A stretch of 64,000 bases of DNA, from contig NC_016133.3 of assembly GCF_000005505.3 (NCBI RefSeq), positions 52,975,237 to 53,039,236 on the forward strand. Reading direction: 5' to 3'. The first letter of the stretch is position 1. The number at the start of each line of letters is the position of its first letter. The notes below the pieces were generated by a model, which was not told where the DNA came from, did not search any database, and worked only from the letters and a program-made list of their open reading frames with translations. Both the position numbers and the translations under genes were made by a program. Positions 23,312 to 33,469 of this stretch are shown in pieces. This DNA is from Brachypodium distachyon (taxonomy: Eukaryota; Streptophyta; Magnoliopsida; Poales; Poaceae).

Positions 23312-24940
23312 GCTTGCCTTAGAAAATGGAATGAACAGAAAAGAATAATCAGCAGAAATTTTCCATTTTTAAATGTCTTAGTCAGTAATACTGCATGGTG
23401 TAGAAAATACTTGCTTCAGAAACCAAAGAAAGAACAAACAGCGAGTTATCATTTGGAAGTTGGAACTCCCTCAACACAATACACAAATGAACTTCAAGTC
23501 AAAGAACACTTAAGGGAATAAAAAAAATCTTGGAATATGCATGTTCCATTGTCATATTAGTATGTTTCGTATAACTATGTCTTTCAAGATTCATCTGATT
23601 TCGTGAACAGTACAGAAACAAGCACATCAGTCGAAAGAAAGAGCCAGTTTTAAATGCATACTTGGGATCCGAGAAACAGAATTTGAAAATGATATTTAGT
23701 TGGTCCTGTGAGCAGATGCTAGTATGAATGAAGTAAGTGGTCTTGTATCAGAGCGAAACTGAAGCATGAAACGTCACGTGATGCTTGAAATTCTAGAAAC
23801 TGCTTTCATTTCTAACACAGGCTGGAAGTCCCACCAGTCAAAAATGCATATGTTTAGCAATTAGCAGTAGGCAACTTTATCTCCAGAGTTGTATCCATTT
23901 TATGCACAGGGATCGGTTGACTTTGTTCCGCAACCGAAATGTTAAATGTTAGACATTATTACTCTAAAGTATGTCAAAGATCAATCACCAATACAAGTGG
24001 TCCCAATTCGCAGAAAAACGATGCCACTGAATAATTGTCCAAATAAATAATGAATAGCGTCATCTTCATCTTCGGTGCCGAGGAGAGGTCGCTGCACAAC
24101 ATCAGCAGCTAGTGCCTCAAAGAGAGCAAAATTAAAGAAATTAACCGGAAAATTTCTTCCTCTTCGGGAATTTGCAAGCGTAGAAAAACAACGATTAATG
24201 AATAGCGTCATGTAAATGGACAAAAAATACTCGTACTTGGTAGGAAATCTGAAACGCGTAGTTCAAAAATGGACAGACATTCAGCATTCATCCTCACAAA
24301 AGGGGGGATTTTCAGCATTCAGATTTCAGACAATGCTTATGTTTCCGATTTCCTCTCACGGCGAGAGCAGCACAATAATATTCATACGAATCCCAGAATA
24401 ACTCAAAAGGTATCGGCAGTTAATAAACACGATGTCTAATCATGCAACCCAATAAAACTGCGAGTTCCTAAATGCCAAGGGATAGCCCAGACGATGAACA
24501 ACATTCCCGATCTGAAATGCTCACATTGCTCCAGGATAATGAAGAGTGGAGCAGAAGGTACTAGTTCTCACCTCCACGGATGCGATCCAAACAGCTCCGG
24601 ATTCCGATCACGAACTCGAGATGGGCACGGGACAAGGAAAAGGCGACGGGAATGGATCCGTTGCGCGCATTTTGCCGCCGGTTTCATCGGAGAAGGGGGT
24701 GGTGATGTGACGCTGAAACATCGAGAGGGTGGCGAAGTGGCCAACGTGCAGTGCCAGCCGTGGCCATCTCTTGGGCCGCAAAGCCCAGTAACTCTTCAGT
24801 CTCCACTGAAGCCCAGTCAGCCCATTGATACACAGTTGGAGGATCTTCCCTCTGTTGCTGTTCCCTTCCGCCTCCAGCCACGAGAAGCGTCTCCCGTTCC
24901 AGTCCGAGACGGCGGAGGGGTCAGCGAGGCGAGCCGGAGG
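23312..24940. other. Bidirectional intergenic region between the BPA1-like and LYR genes
   Basis: Divergent promoter region for the two genes. It contains a 43-bp exact copy of LYR coding sequence (separate entry). A 5' untranslated exon of the BPA1-like gene may lie here but cannot be placed from sequence alone. Confidence 0.4.
24061..24103 (+). pseudogene. 43-bp exact duplicate of part of the LYR gene
   Basis: Identical over 43 bases to 25105-25147 in the same orientation (the coding stretch for IFIFGAEERSLHNI). The flanks do not match, so only an exon fragment was copied. It has no start or stop context and should not be expressed as protein. Confidence 0.85.
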
Positions 24941-25210
24941 ATGGCGAAGGCCGGAGGGGGTCTAATCTGGGCGACGGCGGAGGACCTGGCGCGGAGCCGG
25001 CCGGTGGTGTTGTCGATGTATCGGCAGATCCTGCGGGCGCTCAACTCGCCGGCGCTGCCGCTGGGTCACGCGGCGCGGCTGGCCAAGAAGGCGGAGTGCC
25101 GCGCCATCTTCATCTTCGGTGCCGAGGAGAGGTCGCTGCACAACATCCGGGACCTCCTCGACGCCGGGCGCCACACCCTCGGCCTGCTCAATCGCGGCCG
25201 CCTCCCGTAG
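24941..25210 (+). CDS. LYR-motif (complex 1 LYR-like) mitochondrial protein, 89 aa
   Basis: A single exon. The protein starts MAKAGGGLIWATAEDLARSR and has the family core LSMYRQILRAL, in which the Leu of the LYR triplet is Met. Further on are a basic helix (ARLAKKAECRAIF) and the C-terminal helix with IRDLLDAGRHTLGLLNRG. LYR proteins are small, helical and basic; they serve as iron-sulfur cluster delivery adaptors or respiratory complex assembly factors in mitochondria, usually with acyl carrier protein. The exact client cannot be told from sequence. The open frame extends upstream to 24494, but the family length (about 90 aa) and the kozak-like GGATGGC context favour 24941. It is divergent from the BPA1-like gene. 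Confidence 0.85.
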   Translation: MAKAGGGLIWATAEDLARSRPVVLSMYRQILRALNSPALPLGHAARLAKKAECRAIFIFGAEERSLHNIRDLLDAGRHTLGLLNRGRLP

Positions 25211-25590
25211 AGATGAAGGAAGAACCTAGCCCTAACCTCACGGGTATCTGGTATCCTCCTGTTTCCTTCTGTAGCTATGTTCGAATCGATTGTAAGATTT
25301 CTTTCTTCGTGTCACTGAATGGCTGATTTAGACGGCATAAATTTGGTGCCATGCCCTCGAGTGAACCATTTGTTGTCGAGTTGGTTCCCTATGTATACAC
25401 TGGCAACACTGCGAAGCATAAATATATTGTGAACCCAAATGAAACAAATTTTTCATCTGGCTTCGAAAATTCAGATCGTACGTTGTACTTTGCTATCACC
25501 AATGTTGTTAATGAAACGTTTTTGCTGTTGTCTTGAGATGTAATGTTCTTAAAGGTGTTATTTCAACAAATACGAAATCTGTACTAGCAT
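25211..25590. other. 3' flank of the LYR gene
   Basis: Untranslated and intergenic sequence up to the LINE insertion point. No gene is supported. Confidence 0.5.
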
Positions 25591-25605
25591 TCAGCCATTC
25601 AGGAA

Positions 25606-27652
25606 ATCCGGCAGCTTCCGGTCCGACCAGCTAGCGCAGCCATGGGGCGGAGGCTGCCGCCGCCTCCCTCCCCAGATCCCGTGGCCGTTCCTAATCCTCC
25701 CCACCAGATCCCGTCGAGCACCCTCCCTCCCCAGACCTCGTAGCCACTAACCCCACCCCGCTTCCCCAGATTCCGTCGAGGCGGCGGACTCGGCCTCCGC
25801 GGAGATGGTGAGCGCCATGGTGTCGGTGTGGCCGGCGAGGAGGTCGGTGTGAGCTTCTCGGCAAGGGCCAGAGCCAGGAGGCCCCGCGTCGTTACCGGGG
25901 AGGAGGAGGACGGGGGCGGGGTCATCCTGCTTCCCGAGCCTCCGATTCTGCTGTGTGTGACCGCCGCAGCCTCCTACGTGCTCTGTATTTCTTGCTTCTG
26001 CTCTCAGTTTAGTTTTGTTTGTGCAAAGTGATGGAGCTTGTTTTTCCTTTAGTTCAATTAAGGCTATACTATTTTCTGTTCGAATCTGAGTTAGAAAGTG
26101 CTAGACATCTCATTGTGTGCTGTCTTTTAAGCAAATTATGCATGGTAAAGAGGTTTTTTGTTAGATGTAGTAGATGTTTATTAAGGAAAGCTGGAAAGGT
26201 AAGAGGGACAGATTTAGGGAAAATGATTGCTGAGGGGGCTAGCCTCTGGATAATCAATTCCTATGTTTGTCTCTTCCCACTTTCAATGTTGGTTTATCTG
26301 TTAGATTTTCGTCTGATCCGTTGGAGGGTGGTACTGTTGCTTTGATCTTCGCTGGGTTCCATGTTGGATCACGAATGAATTTAAGGATACTGCACCTCTT
26401 CTCTTTTGTGTGGTCTGAATTTTGTTGTTTCTGCTCTTAGTTTAGATTTGGCTGTTCAGACTGCAATAGGCAGGTGATACATTTTTCATGTTGGAATTTG
26501 AAAGTGCCAGAATTCTCAATTATTGCTTTGTCTTTTGAGCAATTCATGCATGTTAAAGAGGTTAGCATTAGCTGCTGTAGTTGTTTGAGAGAATGGGAGG
26601 ATGATCAGATTTGGGGAAGATATCAGTTAAGGGGCAGGCCTCCACGTGATCAATACCTTGTCTGTATCTTCTCATTCTAAGTGTCGTTTTAATTTTTCAT
26701 AGAGCTTTGTAGTGTTGTTACTCTATCTGTCAAGAAAGATGGGAGACAATTCATTTTATAAGTTTCTGTTAGATAAACTGTTTTGGAAGCTTGATGCAAG
26801 GGGGAGGTTTTCAGTATGCTCTTTGTCTCGTAGTATGAAAAGATCTCAGTTACCTTTCCCCACTATTATTTTCTTTGGCGTGTTAAAATTCTTCTGTTGA
26901 TCAAGGCATTTTTATGGTTGGCCGGTAAGGGGAGCACTTTAACTAGAGTTGTACTCAAGGAAAGGGGCGGTGAGGGGGATGATCTTTGCCTTTTCTGTGC
27001 AAGAAAGGAGAGTATTGATCACCTGTTCTTCTCGTGCTAGCTTGCTAGGTGTGTCTGGCGAGTTGTGCTTTGTAGCTTTGGATTTCAGTCTGCTCCTGTG
27101 TCTCTTTAGGACTTATTTGATCTCTGGCTGCTGCGCTTCTTTAGGAAGGAATTTGTTTCGGTTTTTGTTGGTGTGTCTGCTGTTCTGTGGTCAATTTGGA
27201 AAACACGAAAACGATGCTTGCTTTCGTAATATTTGGCCAAATGACCCTACTGCTGTTGCTGTGATGTTTGTTATTTGTTCGACCATTGGCTCGTGGGCCG
27301 GCTTGCAGGAAAAATCATCCCAAGAGCTACTGCGGGGCTGTTCTTAGCGGCTTTGGCAAGCAACGGGTGAGGCCTTCCACAGGTCGCAAGGGTGGGCGCC
27401 GACAAATGTTGAGGTTAACTGCCTGAGGGGATATGAGCTCGCTGTGAGTGCTGGAGGAGTAAGAGCTTGTTGACAAAACTGGGAGGAGCAACAGTGTGTT
27501 TGTTGCTGCCTGTGAAAGTGTGGGTTGCTCAACTGAGTTTTGATGTAATCCTCTTGCTTTCTTTTTGTGTCAACTGCAAGACTATTTATGTAAAAGACAT
27601 ATGGTTTCCTTTAATGAAACCGGAGGAAGAGCCCCTGTTTGTCAAAAAAAAA
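25606..27652 (+). mobile_element. Decayed LINE (non-LTR retrotransposon) with 15-bp target duplication
   Basis: Flanked by the perfect 15-bp duplication TCAGCCATTCAGGAA (25591-25605 and 27653-27667). It ends in an A run (27644-27652), as expected of target-primed reverse transcription. Near 26.90-27.04 kb a frame encodes FLWLAGKG...LTRVVLKERG...DDLCLFCARKESIDHLFFSC. That is the CX2CX7HX4C zinc motif (zf-RVT) found after reverse transcriptase in plant LINEs; the zinc ligands lie at 26987-27037. The reverse transcriptase and endonuclease domains are missing or unrecognisable, and the frame is broken by stops. The 5' 350 bp is GC-rich. An internal segment of about 420 bp is present twice in diverged form. 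It cannot be autonomous. Confidence 0.88.
25980..26690 (+). repeat. Diverged tandem duplication within the LINE
   Basis: Copy 1 (about 25.98-26.30 kb) and copy 2 (about 26.40-26.69 kb) share an ordered series of matches: TTCTGCTCTCAGTTTAG / TTCTGCTCTTAGTTTAG, AAATTATGCATGGTAAAGAG / AATTCATGCATGTTAAAGAG, and ATCAATTCCTATGTTTGTCT / ATCAATACCTTGTCTGTATC. Boundaries are approximate. Confidence 0.65.
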
Positions 27653-27667
27653 TCAGCCATTCAGGAA

Positions 27668-27894
27668 CTAGCACCCACTTTTGTCGCCCAAATAACTGAT
27701 GTATCAACAATGCAACGCCACTGTTATTGATAGTTTAGGCCTTTTGAGTGGCTAACTGAGAGCTTTACACACGGAACTTTCGTTCCCTTTGTGCTTCATT
27801 GATATAACGGAATCTATGGCTGTATATGACACTCAATACAACTGTTATGGATCATGACTAATGTTGCACCTGTATGTCGAGTCATGAAAAACGT
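27668..27894. other. 3' flank of the OPT gene
   Basis: Short intergenic stretch between the LINE and the stop codon of the transporter gene; presumably its 3' UTR. Confidence 0.5.
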
Positions 27895-30800
27895 TTAGCG
27901 GAACACAGGGCACAGACTATCTGGACCCAAGTCTACCCCTTTAGCAGTGGGGCATGTGGCCAGAGGGCAGTGCTCACCAGCTGTGCCCCACCAGTCGATT
28001 GACCGATTCTCCATGCTCAGCGTGAAGTACAGCAGCACCGCCATGAACGCGACGCCCGCGTCGAGCGCAGCGGAGAGGATGTAGTTGTACCTCTGCCACC
28101 ACTTCTTGCGGTACCGGAACACGAAGAAGTTGAAGAAGGTACCAATGAGCAGCCACGCGTTGTAGTTCACGGCTGTCGCTGGTGGCATGCTGGCTGTGGC
28201 GCCGATGAGCACTGGCAGGTTTATCAACAGTATCCACTTCTGATTGGGGAATATCCTGTGGAAGACGTACACAATGACAGGGCCCGCCGCGCCAATGAGG
28301 AAGAACAAGTTGAGTGCTTCATAGTTACCACGTGGCCCGAAAATGCGCATTGGGCCGACAAGGCCCCAGATAACCGATGCATCGAAGAAGACACGGTCAC
28401 CAGGGCACGTCCATGGGCTGTCTGGTGGGAGCAAAGTGTCCTGACAGATGTTCTCGATGGAACCAAGTAGCCACCATGCCACGCTGAGGTTGACTGTGCC
28501 AGCCACAAGTGTACCGACGAACTGAGCAAGTACACCGTGTGAAGGTCAGTAAATTTTATCTCCGGACATGTCACTCCTTCATTTACAGTTGAGCAGAGTG
28601 GTTTTATACCTGAACAAGGAACATTGATCTGGGAGGTATCTTCATATAGTGGCCGAGCTTGAAGTCTGAGAGGAAGGCAATTGCCTGCGACATGCTCATG
28701 TAGCCGTACACCTTGAAGCAGACATTGGCGATGGGATAGCCAGGCCTTATTAACCCCATGGCATACTCGGTGATAACATTCAGACCAGGCGTCTGTCCAC
28801 CAAATCATTCGTTAGTTTCCTTGCGGAAATCATCAAAGAGCAGGAGTAATTGAGAATACAGTAATACATTCTAAAACATATACTTGCCTGGTTGGTGGTT
28901 GCTGTAATGATGCTTATCGGGAGCGTGAAGACAAAGGCCATGCCACAGGCTAAGAGGAGGCCCCAATATGGGAGCTGAACCTGGTCGTTGAGGACGGTGC
29001 ATAGAATGAGGGATACTGTCATCGACAACAACAACAGCGAGTAGAACCACCACGCTGGTATGTCCTCGTACTTCCTCATCAGCTTTGTGTGGATGTCAGG
29101 ATCCTGCTGCTGCGAAGCTCGGAACCGCTGGTAGATTTCCCTGCACATTGGTGTCCCATTGCAAACATGAAACTTTTATCTTTCAGTTCAGAAACCGCAT
29201 ATTTAATCACAGCTTTGTCTGTTCAGTTGAGAACCTTACTTTCCATAGAAGATGCCGACATGTGTGATGGTTGAGGCGATGGTGGCAAAGCTTAGCCCAT
29301 AAGAGAGTGCAAAGAAGGTACTGATGTTTATCCTGCCGATCTTGTCGTAAGCATCTCTGTCAAGCTGGAACTGCTGGTTCACAATGTCGTTGATTTGATA
29401 GGCCGATCCATTGGATGTGAACAGGTGTGACGAGAATATGGGGAATGTCTTGGCATTGTAGAGGTTGACCCCCCAGTATGCCGTGGGTACAATCACATAG
29501 AGGAACATAACATAGCCAACAAATATGTTCGCCGTGGCGAAGAATGGGGAGATGAGCGGGCTGAAGAGGAAGGAGGAGACGGCAGACCAGTCAAGCGTGA
29601 AGGCTCCAAGACCCAGGCCCTTCATGCCGGAGCCGAGCTGCTGCGCTGTGACGGACTTGGAGAAGACCCAGCACACCCACGAGATGGATGTCAGCGACGG
29701 GAAGAGGTAGCCCGGCACAGCGTACCACCCGAAGCTGCAGATGAGCGCCACCAGGAAGAACTTGGAGCGGGAGATCTGGCGCGAGCCCCTGGGAAATTCC
29801 TCCTTCTCGTGCAGTGCCCTGGTACATTCACAGGTGCTGTTAGTGCCATTGCTGACGTAGTACAGATTTCCATGAATTTGTGTATTCAAAAGGTTGACAT
29901 GTAAACAAAGTGATTATTCATCAGTCATCAGATCATCATTAATGCCTTCATGGAACTCCTAAATGGACTGCTGTACTTTTTTTTCAAGGAAAAGTTTGCG
30001 GATTACATAATACTAAACCATTTTCTCCGTTATCATGCATGTGTGAATCCCATCGACCAGTGGTCAGACAAGTCAGAACTGTAAGCAGGGCACGTTAACT
30101 AAGACATCCCTGTGAAGCGCTACGACCAGATAATACTAATTGATTGTCTACTCACTATCAGGATATTTAGCGGCTCCCGTATCAGCGAAAAGTGGCCCAT
30201 ATCCGAGTCCAAGGGACAGGAACGCGGGATTGCAAGCATGTGCGAGAATCGCGTCTTTTCTGGGCAACTTGGACCTGGACCACGAAAATACAGCACTACT
30301 CCATCCATGATCCATCCAGTTGCACGCAGATTTCAAATGACGGCAGAGTCAAAACTGTCCAGGCAGGCGTCGGCGTTGCCTTTCACAAGTCTGGAGTGTG
30401 CAAACTACTAGTAGTTGCAGAGGTCGGCCGAACGTGTACGTGTGTGCTTGCCGGGACTGGTCACACACGCCGATCTAAGCTTGGATCCAAACATCGCTGC
30501 ACCGTTTCGTTTCGGTTCGGCGGACTCGATGGGGACATGGAGTCTAGTGTGGGGATATAATACGTGCTCCCAAGTCCTAACGGTCTTGAAAGCAACTCCT
30601 GCTTGTGTGTTTAATGAAGTCTCACCGAGTCGTTGTCATGCACCAATGATCAATGGCGAGTGCATCATTTAGTCCGAGATGCCGGAACATAAGTTGACGA
30701 GCTGAGGAGGAGCAGCCGCACAGGCTCCTCTCCCGCAACTGTTTCTGAAAGCTATTGGCCCTGCCTAAATGAACGTCAGGAGGCTGTCAGAATGAATGAA

Positions 30801-33363
30801 GCCCATCGACAGGCAAGGTTGCCAGCGACTCTGGTGTTTTTGGATTAATCCCAGGGTATCCCAGTACGAAGCTGTTGAGCAGTTTGAGGTGATAAAGATG
30901 GGTCGGTGGACGCTTACGTTAATTGGCACCGCATCTTCAACGACATGCGGACTAGATTCAGGTATCCAAGAACTGATTGATGCTAATGTTAGGTGAGTTT
31001 CAGGTTTGTATAAACAAGAAAACTAGTGTTAGCGGGGGGATAAGATTGGGGCCTTGTCTAGCTCATATCAAAAGGATATTCTACACGTCATATTCTTTTT
31101 TGGAATTGGTACTGTACTGCATCACGAGGGAACAAAACTTTTGTCAATGCACGCAGAGTTGCAGTGGCCAGTGGGGGGAAGTATATCCACGTCTGTATTT
31201 CAACCGCTTCCTTATTCTAGTGTGTGTATCCAAATCTCTAGTATTTGCAACCACTTCCACATTCTAAATCAAGAAATACAGGGCAGAAACTCTTTTGGAG
31301 AAGAATCAGGCCTACCAAAAACTCTTTTGGAGAAGAATCAGGCCTGCCAATAACTCATGTCTGGCTGGATAGGGTCCAACAAGGCGTGGCAAATGGCATT
31401 GCAATTCTCTAAAAATTGCTCGCAGCAAAAGCCTTTCCACCAATAAGCATACTACCAATCAGTAGGCAAGAGAACGCCAGCCAGAGTTGATAGGGAGAAG
31501 CAACAGCGCGTTTGCATTTGCAAATTGCAATCCACTACATGTGTTTTAAAATAAAACGTGCCCTCGATGGCGCGGAAAGACGGTATTCTAAACGAAAAAA
31601 TCAGAATCACACTCCAGCTGTATTTTTCTGCGAGCGTGCATTGGGCAATGTAATAATTTGGGATTCCATCAGCAGCAGGAGCCTAGCGTATCCATCCATC
31701 AATCCAGTGGATGCAGTCCCGTGTTCATGGTGGGGTAATCTGTGGTGTCCTCTCTGCTCTCTCGAGTCAGTGTTGAAAGGACGATGATGATAAAGAGGAA
31801 AGGAAAAGAAACCATACACTAGCTGAAATGCATGTCAGTGTCGAGCTAAGGTGTACTACTCCAGATCCTGTCCTTTGTTTATTTGTGACCCCCGCTTTTG
31901 TTTCTTTAATGAAGGCCTGCCGATCGGGAAAGATTTCTACAATCTCACACGATCAGATTCTATAATCTTGTTGTTTCAAAACAACAACCTGGAGGCAGTA
32001 AACTCCTTGGTGATGTCTGATAATACTATGTGCAAACTTGGTACTCGCATAATAGATATAGTTTTTTTAAAACGCGCATAATAATAGATATAACAAACAT
32101 TAAAATTAGCTAGCCCAGCCTTTGGTTCAACCGCTGGGTTTTGTCAGTAGGTTTCTCCATCGGCCTGATTGAGAAACTGGGGAAAAGGTATCATAAAAGG
32201 TTATGGTGTAAACTTGCATTATTGCATACAAGTACTATTGCCAGGGAGGCGCCCATATGGAAAGGTACAACTACCAGAGGACAAAACAACAAAGCCAACG
32301 GAGGGCGTTAAGAAACTGGGAAATTTTATGAACAGAACGCTTTGCTCGCGGGTCTCCAAAATTTAAAATCGAGAAATAGTAGCAAACCAGTCTCAAAGTC
32401 GAACCAACTCAATCGTACGCAAACAAAAATAAAAAAAATCGTAACAAATCAAGAAAGCAGCTGAGTAAGTTTTCTTTTACTGGAGTGTCGAGTAGAGCGA
32501 GCTCACCGGAAGAGCGAGACCTGGACGAGCGTGCCCGGCCACCACATGTGCGCCGGCTCCACCACGTACTTTCTCATCAGCCCCGCCCACCCGTACCCAA
32601 GCACCTAGATTCATCGATTCGTATCCAACAATTGACCCAAAAAAAACACCGCAAAGAAGGGTAGTTAGCGATGAGAATCAGTAGCAAGAAGAGTAGTTAG
32701 CGGCAAGTATTAATGACTAAACGCAAGAATTAAGGGAATGCATTCCTTCCTCCGTTTCATAATGCTTATCTCAAATTTGCCTAAAATGTCTAGATACATG
32801 TAATATTTCGACAAGAATTATGGATCGGAGTAAATAATTACCTGGGTGGTCATGATGAGGAGCCAGGCGGCGACGAAGGAGATGGAGCGGCGGTAGAAGG
32901 CGCGGATGATGTCGACGATCATGACGGCGTAGGCGTTGCCGTTGCCGAAGGCGTAGCCGGCATTGGCGAAGATGGAGATGAGGACGTGCTCCTTCATGTT
33001 GAACGGCCCCGGGTTGAGGCTCCACTCCCCGCCGCCCAGCAGGGCCGGGACGGGGAACTTGCGGGCCGGGAGGACGCGGGCCAGGAAGTGGCCCATGGGC
33101 AGCGACGCCACCTGCACCGTGATCTGGGTCACGATGAGCGGCTCCGTCCGGTAGGAGAAGAACTGGTTGAGGAAGCTCATGAGCGCGCACGACACCAGCC
33201 CGATGCTCCACATCCGGAACGTCCACACCGGCAGCGAGGCGTCGTCGCCCGACGGCACCGTCAGCCGCACCTCCTCGATCGGGGACGTCTCTTCTTCCTC
33301 TTCTTCTTCTCCCTTGCCGACGGCGGCGCCGAGGCCGCGCTCGTCCGCCGCTATCTCACCCAT
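27895..33363 (-). CDS. Oligopeptide transporter (OPT family, PT clade), 6 exons, 753 aa
   Basis: Exons are 33363-32842, 32604-32507, 29818-29240, 29140-28888, 28792-28610 and 28521-27895; all phases join. The N-terminus is acidic (a Glu run) followed by [20 protein letters not shown], the entry signature of plant OPTs. The two family hallmarks are present: NPG at 116-118 ([12 protein letters not shown]) and KIPPR at 535-539 ([15 protein letters not shown]). Many hydrophobic segments indicate a multi-pass membrane protein, about 12-14 helices. The family moves tetra- and pentapeptides, glutathione and metal chelates with protons across the plasma membrane; the substrate here is undetermined. 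Oddities: the intron 28887-28793 has a GC donor (CAG/GCAAGT), and intron 2 is 2.7 kb with a 32-bp tandem repeat. Intron 1 holds a small MITE. Confidence 0.95.
31287..31350. repeat. 32-bp tandem duplication in the OPT intron
   Basis: The unit AAACTCTTTTGGAGAAGAAT plus CAGGCCTACCA occurs twice, 32 bp apart, with a single A/G difference near the end. A recent slippage or duplication event within intron 2. Confidence 0.85.
32743..32834. mobile_element. Short Stowaway MITE in OPT intron 1
   Basis: The left end TTCCTTCCTCCGTTTC and the right end ATGGATCGGAGTAAA are Stowaway-like and inverted. The core AGATACATGTAATATTTCGA is shared with the fragment near 6.9 kb. The TA duplications are eroded, so the edges are approximate. 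Confidence 0.65.
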
Positions 33364-33460
33364 TGCGCGTGACCCGGTTTAACTTGCTAAAAGGCCGGCC
33401 GGGATGGATGTATACTGTGTCTACTATGCGTGCTGGAGCGGTGGTCTGACGCGGGGCGCG

Positions 33461-33468
33461 TTTATATG
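33461..33468 (-). promoter_or_regulatory. TATA box of the OPT gene
   Basis: CCATATAAACGC on the minus strand, about 100 bp upstream of the OPT start codon. Confidence 0.5.
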
Positions 33469-33469
33469 G

